This document shows positions 22,136-32,388 of a DNA stretch of 64,000 nucleotides, in pieces. A program made the translations under genes and the position numbers. The stretch lies in NCBI GenBank assembly GCA_013339765.2, contig JABSTR010003292.1, positions 1 through 64,000 of the forward strand, in the 5' to 3' direction. Under the pieces are notes generated by a model. It had not been told where the DNA came from. It was given only the letters and a program-made list of their open reading frames with translations, and did not search any database. Positions within the stretch are counted from its first letter, which is position 1; every line of letters starts with the position of its first letter. This DNA is from Haemaphysalis longicornis (lineage: Eukaryota; Arthropoda; Arachnida; Ixodida; Ixodidae).

Positions 22136-22640
22136 GCATTACTATAACGATTACACGTGGAGCTTTCGCGAAATGAGCGTTACTATGGAAATGCAGAGGG
22201 TTACAACGTTTGGCATTTTCCGTAATTATTTTGCTATTTCTTTTTTTTTTGCTTTTTTAAACTTCGTCCCACCAGTTATCACCATTTTACGCCATTATAA
22301 CGATTACATGTGGAACTTTCGCAAACCTGCAATGCTGTAGAAGCCATTTGTTGTACCTTTTTTTCTATTTTCCGTGATTTATTGATATTTTTTTATTTTT
22401 TAGTTTTCAAAATTTCGTCCGGCCAATTATCTCCATATACGTTATTGTAACATTACGTTTGGAACTTTCCCGTAACCTGCATTGTTCTGTAAAGGCAGGG
22501 CGTTACACGGTTTGCCAGTTTCCGTAATTATTTTATTTTCTTCTTATTTTTTAGTTTTTCAGTAGTTCCGGTGACCAGTTATCTCCACCTACGCTATAAT
22601 AGCTGTCACGGGTTGAACTTCCGCGATATCTCCATTTTTG
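22136..22640 (+). repeat. Tandem satellite, ~152-bp unit, four diverged copies
   Basis: Unit landmarks occur at 22136, 22291, 22439 and 22591, spaced 155, 148 and 152 bp: (C/G)(A/C)NT(A/T)(A/T)TAA then GGAACTTTC(G/C)C. Each unit also has a TTTTCCGTAATT(A/T)TT stretch and a CAGTTATCTCCA/CAGTTATCACCA stretch. A lone related segment (GGAAATGCC to TTTTCCGTAATT) lies near 18980-19030. The copies differ at many positions, so the array is old. Confidence 0.7.
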
Positions 22641-22894
22641 TGAAAATTCAGGTAGTTACACCATCCTGGCTATGTGGTTCCTCAGCAAAGAATGCTACGC
22701 ATTAAAAACCCGGGGACACTCGTTTACGCCTCGCGCTAGAGTGCTTCGATCTTCATCGACAAGAGACCTTTACAGCAAAGCTGTACACCTGTACCCCCCA
22801 ACGGTGTCATCTCCGTTGGCAAAAACGCCAAGGCGCCAAGAATACGCTAATACACTGAATGCTTCGCCCGTCACCAGGTTTCACTTTACTTGAA

Positions 22895-23625
22895 GTAGCC
22901 TGGGATTGTTAGAGACGATAGTCTTTCTTGGGCTAATTAAAAGCAGAAATTTCGGTCCCTCTGGCTGTATGTCTGTGACTCAATTCAGTCACCCGGCGAA
23001 AGTGAAACAGTAACTCTGCAGTAGTTTTATATACCCACAGCCAAATCTAATCGTCCTAGTCCAGTATTATTTTCATACTTCTCACAATTGTTCAAGAAGA
23101 ACAAGACATGACGCAATTATAATGCAGAAAAACAATACTGAGTGGTATTTGCAGTGTTCATTTAATTAAAAATCTACGGATGCTTGGTTATGGCAAGAGC
23201 AAATTAAATACATCAACTGCAGAAAAACGTCGCCAGCTTTTGGACGGGCTACCTCGCGGCATTAAAAAAAAAAAGCAAACGGCAACACCAATGAAAGGTT
23301 CTACTAGGTTCCACTTGCCCCTTGGAGCTCTCGTGGAGTCGGGCAATGCTGTTCTGTAAACGTTTTAGTAGGGTATCTCGATTCACGCGCGTCTTCGCCG
23401 GACGGCAGCGCAGGCATCGAGGCACCCAACTTGGAGCAGTGGAGCGCGGTAAATTTAAATTGACTTGAGCAAACCTCCAGCGTGTTATCTTGGAAGGATC
23501 GAGACGGGAGAAGAACAGCATGAGAGGGGAGCGGGAAAGAGAAGGAAGGCATTTACTTGGCAGGGGCGCCAGTCGACTATCATCTTTCGCGGACATTCGG
23601 AATGAAAGGAGCAGATACGCGGCCA
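22895..23625 (-). repeat. Dispersed non-coding repeat, copy 2
   Basis: This is the inverted match to 4985-5705, recognisable from AGACTATCGTCT-type sequence near 22919 through GGCTGTGGGTATATAA and CGCGCGTCTTCG to GGCCGCGTATCTGCTCC (minus strand, near 23625-23600). It reads as a 125-codon open frame on the minus strand (23249-23626) that shares short peptide stretches with copy 1 only because the DNA is similar. No enzyme is encoded. Confidence 0.6.
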
Positions 23626-24329
23626 TTTTTTTTTCTCTTGCGGCGACTCAAGCCCGCATCGGGTATGCGAAGTGAACAAGGCAAAAGCCTTCTGAGCTTG
23701 TGCGCCAGAGTAAAGGGACTTATGCGGTTAGACCCTGGGACCATCAGACGTAAGTGCCGGATTTATGACGGGCAGGAGCAATCAATCGCCTGCTAATCGC
23801 TCTTCAGATTTGCAATACATGTCGCGACGTTGTGTTCATTCGAAAAGCATCTGTGGATGATGTTAAAGTTGACTAAAATAAATGTGTCAAACTGTGTCTT
23901 TTGGTTCAGGCCGTTGTGTGCAATTGCACAAATGAAGTGCTAGCTAGCTTCAACGATTCTTTTATAAAGCGTACTGAGTTAAGAGAACATTTATATCATG
24001 TTATCGAGGTTTTGTATTGAATACTAACGGCACGGTGCTTGCTTGTGCTGGTTTTTAAAGTCGTATACATTCTATGTACTGCGCCACTGTTGTTGCACAT
24101 CGCCAAGATCGTCTAATAAACGCGTTCTTTCACAATCTACTCAACAGATTGTACTGTACGTATTAACGTGTCACCATACAGAAGGAATATTGCAAAGCTT
24201 CGGAACTCGGTGAAATCTGTCTTGAGAAAGTGCGTCATGATATAGCTTTTCGAACATCCGTCCGTTGGTGTGAGTGGCCAAAAAAAATAAATTTAAATGT
24301 TTGTTCACACACAAGCAATTTTGCACCTC

Positions 24330-24830
24330 TAAAATATTTTTCCTAAGTCGGCTACACATTTTTACATATGTTTAAAGTTAAATTGCACTGACTGCACTTT
24401 TTTACGTTCTTCCCACCAAAGCGCGGGCTGACGATTGAAACAGCAGCTGCCATTGGCATTTTTTCTCGTGCACCAGCCGCCGCAGCTGCGTGCGTAGAAA
24501 GAAACCCCTGCTGCTTTCTTCGCCGCATCGTTTTTTCATCTAGAACGGAACGTGAGATATTTTTTGGAAGTGGCGGTGTTGAGAAGTGTACTTTTCCTTT
24601 TTTGTCCTACGTACGCAGAGCACGTGGCTTATCTTAAGTGAAATAGGCGTACGTAATATTGCACCTTTATGATAAGAGCTCGAGAAATGCTTCCGCCGCA
24701 ATGTTTCTTCGATAAACGTTAAAATAACTTGGGCACGTTTGGGGATTAGTCGTGCGCTGAAGGCTGTCACCGGTACGCACCCGTCATCGCTCCTCGGGTT
24801 TATGGCAACGAACGGCGGCGGTGTGATTCA
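24330..24830 (+). repeat. Duplicated block A, second copy
   Basis: Partner of 5880-6440, same orientation. GGCTACACATTTTTACATAT near 24348, CTGCTTTCTTCGCCGCATCG near 24511 and GAACGGAACGTGAGA near 24543 align with the first copy. Interestingly, both copies lie within 1.2 kb of a dispersed-repeat copy (4985 and 22895 families), though those are in opposite orientation. Confidence 0.4.
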
Positions 24831-26085
24831 GATGAATTTGGCAAAACTGTTATCGGCAGCCACGCTAGAAGCACACTGAACAGTCTAATTTATTTGTGGG
24901 TTCTTTTTTCGTAACTCGGATGCGTTCGGTGGTATGAATGCGTTACGACGTGTTGTGTGCTTTATCTGAGCATGCACCAGGGTTCCATAAATGTTTGTAC
25001 TCCTTATATTATTACATTTTTAGTTCAGCTCTTCAAAAAATGCGCAATTTCAGTTAAAGCGAAATGAACACCAACCATGTAGGAAGCCGCACGCCGCTTT
25101 CGCTTATACTATTATCCAGGTCTTGCAATTAGCTGTTCGGCCGCGGTGCTCTCTGGCGTAAGCCACTGGAAGTCGCACTAGCGAACGCTGCGACGTAATC
25201 GAATTGGCTGTCTTTATCATCAAGAGCGCCCGTACACGCCTTATAAACTTATGCATGCGCTACGCGCAAATACACTGGTCCGGAGAGACGCCGGGGAGAA
25301 ACCAATGCATATCTCCCATTTATACGCTATGGAATGGCTTTTAGCCTGGGGGCCACACCTACTGCGCTGAAATTCTTGACTGATCACGAAATAGAGGAGC
25401 CATGCATAGCAATATTTTATCTTGATTGCACATGTTTGATTGTGTATGCTCAAAACGTATCGAATATACTGTGTCTACTTTTTTGTAGATTTTACACGTA
25501 TGCAGTACTACTAAAAAAGGCCTCCATCAAAGAATCTCAGGGTGACAATCCAGGGACTCCAACGTCCAGTGGGCAGCCACCGGAAGACCATCGAAACACG
25601 GCAGAATCACACGACCCAACCTACCACCATTCATTTTGCAGGCCCTTGGCGCTATCGACACACGGCACTTACCGGTTGATTGGATCCATGGGAATCTACC
25701 GGCCTGGTCCTTCATCTTTACTGGGAAGACAGCGTTTTGGTAACAATAATCATTATTTGTCAGGGCAAAATGATTACAAGAAAGACGAGGGGCGGAGAAG
25801 AGAGCGCTGCACTGTCACGTGATTTATTCATAAAAAACAGCTATTCTCATGTTTCAGTCACCCACGTTCGGCTAAATCATAACAAAACGAACTCGTTCAC
25901 TGGTACGTCTGCGCAAGCATAATATATTTATTGAGGTGAATACACAAGGAAGGCATGTAAGTAAGCAAATTCTCGGTTGTGCAGCGCTATGGAGGGCATG
26001 CTGATGTCGCGGTCGCAGCTGAAGTAATGTGGTAAGCCTCAATTACCTCCCTATGTTTTCTATCCCTTCATGTTTTTGCTGAATA
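24830..26085. other. No gene recognised
   Basis: The longest open frame (25334-25822, plus, 162 codons) has no motif. It may contain a real exon, because CTACTTTTTTGTAG at about 25476-25489 could be an acceptor, but nothing downstream supports it. Confidence 0.2.
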
Positions 26086-26089
26086 TAAT

Positions 26090-26215
26090 GAGGAATATTC
26101 AGGGAATAAACCGAAAACGACGACACGTAGAAACGAACACACCAGATGGCGCGCACCTGTGTTCTTTTCTACGTGTCGTCGTTTTCGCGCTTATTCCCAG
26201 AATGTATACCAGCTT
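26090..26215. repeat. Foldback FB3
   Basis: CGAAAACGACGACACGTAGA (from 26112) pairs with TCTACGTGTCGTCGTTTTCG (ending 26187), and the pairing extends outwards through GGAATATTCAGGGAATAA / TTATTCCCAGAATGTATACC. The loop carries CAGATGGCGCGCACC. Some 30-45 bp beyond lies GCCAACTCGCCCAACTAACA, matching the block beside FB1 and FB2. Confidence 0.75.
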
Positions 26216-26689
26216 GTCAAAGTTTGTTATGAATATTCGCCAACTCGCCCAACTAACAGTCTTTTTGGGCGTTTCGGAAAGTTAATACGGCTACTTAGAA
26301 ATTGCACCTGTGTCACAGCACAATAGGAAAGGTATTTATCTTTATGGTTCTACTTTAAATGTCCACGCAAATGTAACTTCTGTTCACACAGTTATTACAA
26401 CTCATGTATAGTTCTCGGGGGACATTAGAGCTCATTGTAGTAATTAATTTTCTGAGGCTGATGATCATGATGATGTCTTCAAATATTTTTGCACGTACAA
26501 CAACGGGGGATTGGCAGGGGCTTAATCGGTTGTGGAAATAAGTGAGGACCTCAAAATACTAAATTATTTCAGGAAAGAAGCCGTAAAAGGAAACTTAGTT
26601 ATCAATAAAACCCGAATTACCGATTACTTGGCCCCCTTCTTCAATGCAAACCCCGTGAAGCAGAAGAAAAATTTTGAATGCAGTTATAT

Positions 26690-26957
26690 TGTCATGTGCC
26701 AGTCTGTTGGATGAGAGCACTATCAAGTAGGATGGTCATGCTACTTCCCCGAGTGGGTACGTGCCGTGTGATGCGGCACAGCAGAGGACGAAGGAGCGCG
26801 TTAGCTAGCGGCTCGTGTGCTCGGTTCTTGGTCGCCATATTGTTAGCCACCAACCGGTGCTTTCTTTATGTCTCCCCTGACAAATTAGGCACCTCGCCTA
26901 TTAAATACTTTTCCCCTGCGTCTTCGCGAAGACAACTTCCCTGTGTCCCTGTTTGAC
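26690..26957 (+). repeat. 5' LTR of the short Gypsy element
   Basis: Begins TGTCATGTGCC and ends CTGTTTGAC. It matches the 3' LTR throughout, with a shared GTGCCGTGTGATGCGGCAC palindrome near 26760. The likely AATAAA of the 3' copy reads ATTAAA here. No obvious primer-binding site follows, so the deletion probably removed the leader. Confidence 0.85.
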
Positions 26958-27753
26958 GTCACTGTTTGCTAATGAACGTCGACGAGTCGCAGAGGGAACG
27001 GCGGTTACCTTCTTCGAAGACATCGACAACGCAACGGACTGCTACGTTCTGCAGAGTAAAGCGTCAGCCGTGGTGCCAAATAAGCTCGTAATCGAAGTTA
27101 ATCGCAACCTCCCGCCGACAGAGCAACGCCAGCTTTCGGAGCTCTTAAACAGTTTCCGCAACTGCTTTATGTCGACGTCGGGTGTCTGCCAAACCCAGTT
27201 GGTCAAACACCGAATAATTACTGCTGCAAATGAAAGACCGGTTCTGCAGAACACCTACCGAGTGTCCGCAAAATAACGCGATGCGATAAGGCAGCAGGTG
27301 GACAGGATTCTAGAAGAGACGACGCAAATGACGCAATTTGCACTTGACTACGGTAGGGAACCTTCCACAATGCTTGACGCCATGCTGCTACCCGATACAC
27401 ACGACGACCAAGACGGCCCCCTTCACGAGTTTGTGCGTAGCGCCAAAGAAGCACGCGCGCTGGCATGCCAGCGAATACAACATCACCAGCGTTGTGACGC
27501 CGCTCGCTACAATCTTCTCCACCGACATGCAACCTTCTCCCCTAGGGACCAGGTCTGCGTGGGGACTCCAGTTAGGCGCCGGGGACTCTCGGAAAAACTT
27601 ATGCGGCGTTACTTTGGCCCATACACGGTGTTACGACAGCTTAGCGATGTTACCTATGAAGTCGCTACAGCCAGCCCAAGCGCCGCAGGACGTTCCCGAT
27701 CTCGCCCAGAAATTGTGCATGTGGTCCGCATGAAACAATACTTCTCGCGATGA
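26953..27753 (+). pseudogene. Gypsy pol remnant: pre-RT fused to integrase C-terminus
   Basis: The first frame (26953-27276) encodes the stretch between protease and RT, including LVIEVNRNLPPTEQRQLSEL and PVLQNTYRVSAK, which normally leads into RT. After a stop or frameshift near 27273 a second frame (27298-27753) starts with QVDRILEETTQMT, where RT sequence (QVDRILEE) is joined to the integrase tail (TTQMT). It ends in the GPY/F module: LMRRYFGPYTVLRQLSDVTY (about 27598-27657). The junction marks a deletion of roughly 3 kb of a normal Gypsy pol. Confidence 0.85.
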
Positions 27754-27835
27754 GCACACAATGCATCTAGCAGCGGACTACATTTCCCGCGCATAACTGT
27801 AGCATCGAGTCGATGCATTTTAGGAGAGGGGGTAA

Positions 27836-28101
27836 TGTCACGTGCCAGTCATTGGGATGAGAGCACTATTAGGTAGGATGGTCATGCTAATCCCCCGAGT
27901 GGGTACGTGCCGTGTGATGCGGCACAGCAGAAGACGGAGCGCGTTAGCTAGCGGCTCGTGTGCTCGGTTCTTGGCCGCCATATTGTTAGCCACGAACCGG
28001 TGCTTTCTGTATGTTTCCCCTGACACATTAGGCATCTCGCCTAATAAATACTTTGCCCCTGCGTCTTCGCAAAGAGGACTGCCCTGTGTCCCAGTTTGAC
28101 A
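27836..28101 (+). repeat. 3' LTR of the short Gypsy element
   Basis: Begins TGTCACGTGCC after the polypurine tract and ends TTTGACA. AATAAA at 28043-28048 is the probable poly(A) signal. A clear target-site duplication was not found (ATAT-like on the left, TGAC-like on the right). Confidence 0.85.
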
Positions 28102-30520
28102 TGACGCAACAATATATGTCCCTTTTTGGAAACCCCAAATTTGATGCCCTACAGATATGAAAGCCTTCTTGGTGTTTTCCTTTGTTCACATGTTTACTGG
28201 GGAAACTACCCCAACCAACATAGTTTTTCGGCAAACACTGTGCTGATATATCCTAGCGATTATCTGTATTTTATGTTTATGATTTGTTTATTACTGCACC
28301 CGCTAACTAAATATTCTTTCGGATTTCACTTTTCTGTTACCTTCAAGAATTTGTTGTGTGGTTCCGTTTTTTAACTTGATGCTGTCTTTATGCCTGAAAA
28401 CATCTAGTTTTCCTGTAACTATTCTGCATTGTATTCGTTCCCGTGCTGTGTTATCTTGGTGAGGGTTTAATTACGCTAGCAATCAGCAACAAATGGCGTC
28501 TTTTGAATTTCTTGTTATATTTTGCGCCGAGCAACACGTATATCTTCTCGGTTCAGGTCTGCGGAGGAGGAAGTGCAGGGCCATACGCGCCACACTGCAC
28601 GGATACCCTTTCCCGGCGCCATACTGCTTCAAAAGGCACTATTACGCCTAACTGCTCCTAAGGGGTGCCGTAAGATGTGAGGCAAACTCTGAGAAGGTGC
28701 TAAATGCCAGGCGCATTGAGCAGAGAGCAGAAGGAACTCCTTTCTTCAGCTGTCATTCACGACGGGGCGTGCTCCGGTGTTCTCCGGAATGGACTAACGC
28801 TCGAATCTCGCAGTCACTTTTTCCCGGTACCTAGGTGGCTGCGCGGTTTCAAGGGACTTGGTAGTGACTTTGGAGTGCAGATAATGCGCGAACTTCGCCT
28901 TAAAGTGTAGCTTCATCTCAAAGCGCGCTGCGCCGTGATGCATGCGTAGGCACCAACCGTCATTAAAATAATTTTGCTTAGTGTATAGCCAAAAGGCAAA
29001 ATAGTTTTTTGACAACAGAGATGTTTATGCTTGAGCTTGCTCCGTTCACGTTTGCAAAAAACAATACCAAGAAAAAGCCGGTGTGAGGCGCCCAGCAAAA
29101 CCTTCGCGCAGTGGATTTAGCAAAACAATACCAAGCTCACGTGAGTGTGTGCCTCGTGAGGCGCGCCCGCCATGGTCCACGCTTGCGCGTAGACGTACGC
29201 CACATGAGGAGCTCCCGCATTCTTAATCGTCATGTTGTAGAGACTCGCGCGCCACGTGTCATCCGCGCCGAAGTGGACGACGATGGCGAATCCGTCAAGC
29301 AATCCCTTCACAATCCACACAGGAAGACGGCCACTGGACCTGTTGACGTAGAGTGGAGGTCTACCGAGGCGAGGACACGCTACAAAATGATTCGCCCTAC
29401 GTGGCTGTGCCGTCGGACGACGACAACAATAGGGGGGACGAAGGTTGCTACTCAATAAAACACTGAACATACTTTAGTGATCTTTGGATTACATCGCCGT
29501 CTAAACAAGTTTGCACTGCTGGAGTCCGGCTGCTCCTACCTTCCGGTGATCCGCTGTTAGTGTGGGGGCAAGATAGGTTGACTTCTGGCTCTGCTGTTTG
29601 TCTAGCCTTGCACCACTAGTGCCAGCTGCGCCACTTTATTTTTTGTTCAGCAGAACGTTGACAATTTATCGTACCGCGAGTGCGCTTGCCACTCCAAAGG
29701 TTAGATGTTACCATGCCGTGTCGAATAGGATAAAATAACAGGCGATGCCTTGCACAAGCGAGAGGCGAGCTTCTGTTAACCGAGCAGCTATCTGCAAGTA
29801 ATCAGCTCCGGGGGCTTGTATTGCCCAAAGCCGCCTGTTTCTTGCGGGCAGGGGGGGAACGGAACAGGGTATGGGTGCACGCGCTTTCCCGCAGCGTTCT
29901 CTCTCCGGTAAACCCGCTGTTTACGCTCGAAAAAACAACTTCATAAACGCTTGTACGTTCGTTACTGGGTAAACAAGACGAAGTTGCACGGTATTTTTGC
30001 TTATATAGAAGCATATATATTACTAGTATATCTCTTTGGTGATTGATCGGGCAGATGTGGTACTTTATTTATGGTAATGTTTATTTTTATACCTTCTTGA
30101 AAACGTGGTCTGATCAATATGATAGAAGGTTGAGCAAAAGCCATCTGAATTTTGTGTGTGTGCGTGTGTGTGTGTTATTCCTTTTTATTATTATTATTAT
30201 TATTTTTATTTATTATTAAGTAGCACAATTCCTGCTCCTGGAGTTGCTAGAAAAGGCAGAAGCCCGCATCCACCCCTGCTAACGAGATGTGTCTGTTATG
30301 TGGGTAAACGAAATATTGAACTCACAACGAAAGCGCTAATACTACCTTGCATTTTCCCTACTGGAAGGTGAAATGTAACGCTCGAAGGAGTAAACTTTTT
30401 GTTGTTAAATCCATGGGGTCAACCAGCTAAGGACGATACATTAAATACCTCTAACAAATGTGTAAAATCATCGGAATCCTGCAGGTGCCCGTGGTAGTGT
30501 GCGACGCATTCCAACTATAA
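28102..30520. other. No confident gene; mixed repeat fragments
   Basis: Overlapping open frames at 29111-29470 on both strands carry a block (CACGTGAGTGTGTGCCTCGT near 29138, CGCCACATGAGGAGCTC near 29199) shared with 47930-48015, there in the opposite order. An AATAAA lies near 29454. A (GT)n run (about 30153-30174) and an (ATT)n run (about 30188-30212) are present. A GGAGGAAGTGCAGGG near 28566 resembles the start of the sequence after the CR1 element near 35544. Confidence 0.3.
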
Positions 30521-30525
30521 ATACT

Positions 30526-30767
30526 ATTTCCATGAGTGAAACTTAAGCGCAAAAATTTTTCACAGGGACGAGAAAGGGAACGACACAGGCGCTTACTATC
30601 AACTGAAAGTTTTAATGAAAACGGATGCACATTTAGACCGAACAACCCAGCACGTGTGCCCTTCGCACATGCGTACGGGGGTGGTATAAATGTGTATCCG
30701 TTTTCATTGGAACTCCCTTTCTCGTCCCTGTGAAAAATGTTTGCGCTTAAGTTTCACTCATGGAAAT
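30526..30767. repeat. Foldback FB4
   Basis: ATTTCCATGAGTGAAACTTA (from 30526) pairs with TAAGTTTCACTCATGGAAAT (ending 30767). The arms run at least 54 bp, to TCACAGGGACGAGAAAGGGA / TCCCTTTCTCGTCCCTGTGA. A second inner pair (AAAACGGATGCACATTTA and its complement near 30685) extends the fold. The left inner segment GGCGCTTACTATCAACTG (near 30588) resembles the CTAGCAACAGTTCAATGAA segment in FB2. ATAAATACTA occurs just outside both ends (30516 and 30805). Confidence 0.85.
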
Positions 30768-31007
30768 TGCGAACCAACTAGCTCGTCTCTCCATTTTGCT
30801 TCAGTTATAAATACTACCCGCACTCTGAACCCAAACCGTATCCTTGGGGCTAGTGTTCCCAATAGTCGTTTGGTGCGCTAGAGTAAGTTCGCATGATGGT
30901 GCCTATGGGCGTGTCCTCTCTTATAACCCGTTCTTCCTCTTTGATACATTTCGGTTGTAATCAAAGAAAACTTAACATCGTACGCGGGAGCTTCGAATGA
31001 AACTCAG

Positions 31008-31518
31008 TTGGCAGCTGCAGTTCACGGCGGTTGGACTCAGCTAATCTTCGTGCTGTATTATTACAGGCTGTCGTCGGCGTGCCTTGTTCCTGACCTTCGT
31101 GCCGTTTTTGCCGTCAGCACCCGTGCTTGGCTCGCCTAGTGTCCGTCTCCTGAGCACCCTTGCGGCTGCGCGGGACGACACAGTGACCCATCGGAGAAGT
31201 ACAAACCAACGCACCAAGGCACAGGATCGACAGTTGGCAGCTGCAGTTCACGGCGGTTGGACTCAGCTAATCTTCGTGCTGTATTATTACAGGCTGTCGT
31301 CGGCGTGCCTTGTTCCTGACCCTCGTGCGTTTTTGCCGTCAGCACCCGGTGCTTGGCTCGCCTCGTGTCCGTCTACTGAGCACCCCTTGCGGCTGCGCGG
31401 ACGACACGTGACCCATCGGAGAAGTACAAAACAACGCACCAAGGCACAGGATCGACAGTTGGCAGCTGCAGTTCACGGCGGTTGGACTCAGCTAATCTTC
31501 GTGCTGTATTATTACAGG
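31008..31518 (+). repeat. 5' UTR tandem monomers of the CR1 element
   Basis: TTGGCAGCTGCAGTTCACGG occurs at 31008, 31234 and 31459, giving units of 226, 225 and about 60 bp. Units 1 and 2 are nearly identical. Such repeated monomers at the 5' end of LINEs carry promoter activity in some families (for example mouse L1), and the same role is a reasonable inference here. The apparent 179-codon frame at 31084-31623 exists only because the unit is about 75 codons long and is not a gene. Confidence 0.88.
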
Positions 31519-31612
31519 TTAGTTATTCTGTTCTGCACTGTTTTTAAAGCCCTTTTCCACGCCGTGACTGCTGCGCCAACATTTGTGTTTGTAAATCCTG
31601 TTGTACTACACG

Positions 31613-32334
31613 ATGCCCACTAACGCTGAACTCACGAAAAGAATCGAGGAGCTCGAGTCTTTGGTGGCTGGCCTCGCGTCGAACTCGAGGGAAAAGCTGA
31701 AAGGAAGGGGGAGGTTGATGAATTGCGTGCGAGTGTAGACTTCATGAGCACGCAGTTTGACGATCTGCTGAAGAGGCGGGAGGAGTTGGAGACGTCCAAC
31801 AAGGCGCTACTGGCTTCCAACAAGGATCTCGTAGCTAAAAATGAAGCCTTGGAAAAACGCCTCGCCAACATGGAACAGTACTCTAGACTGAACAATGCTG
31901 AGATCAAGGGCGTACCGGTCACCAAGGGCGAAAACTGCTTGGCCATCCTGACGGCCATAGGGGACGCAATCGACTGTCCAGTCTCTTCAGCTGATTTAGA
32001 TGTCGTTCACCGAGTGCCTACTAAGGGGGAAGGAATGAACATTATTGCTCGTTTTTGTAGTCGTGAGAAGAAGAATGACTTTGCTCGAAAAGCGCGCAAG
32101 GCCCGTGTGATGACCAATCAGATTGGCTTTTCTGATCAGTCACACGACCCGGTGTATGTGAATGATCACTTGACGTATGAGAACAAGAAATTATTCGCAC
32201 AGGCCCTCGCTCTCAAGAAGACGCACTCGTGGCAGTTCCTCTGGACGGACAATTGCCAAATCAAAGCGAGGAAAATGTGCGACAGCAAAGTCTTTCGCAT
32301 ATCATCCGAGGCAGACCTGCGCTGTTTCACGTAA
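31613..32334 (+). CDS. CR1 ORF1 protein with FP C-terminal domain
   Basis: The start is taken as ATG at 31613 (MPTNAELTKRIEELESLVAG). A single-base frameshift near 31690-31700 links this to the main frame, which runs to TAA at 32334. The N-terminal half is a coiled coil (leucine and charge periodicity, ELRASVDF to ANMEQYSRLNN). The second half (about 32000-32325) matches the FP protein C-terminal domain, seen as DLDVVHRVPTKGEG, VYVNDHLTYENKKLF and FLWTDNCQIKARK. ORF1 proteins of this kind bind the element RNA in the retrotransposition particle. No zinc knuckle is seen. Confidence 0.85.
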
Positions 32335-32388
32335 CTTTTTCATTAATTTGATCAGTTCACTTCATGAGCATGCGCTCATCCTGTTAAG

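Larger units (their letters stand above)
26690..28101 (+). mobile_element. Gypsy LTR retrotransposon, internally deleted
   Basis: Two direct repeats of ~267 bp (26690-26957 and 27836-28101), about 90% alike by eye, bracket an 880-bp interior. The interior fuses the sequence just before RT to the C-terminal part of integrase. Gag, protease, RT, RNase H and the integrase core are absent. A purine tract (AGGAGAGGGGG, near 27822-27833) directly precedes the 3' LTR, as expected. It could only have moved with enzymes supplied by another element. Relatedness to the long Gypsy at 41-46 kb is visible in both flanks of the deletion. Confidence 0.88.

Noticed and set aside
25334..25822. 162-codon open frame, plus strand
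   Set aside because: No motif or neighbouring exon; the composition changes halfway through the frame.
31084..31623. 179-codon open frame over the CR1 5' monomers
   Set aside because: It is open because the repeat unit is about 225 bp, a multiple of three; the peptide simply repeats and has no family match.
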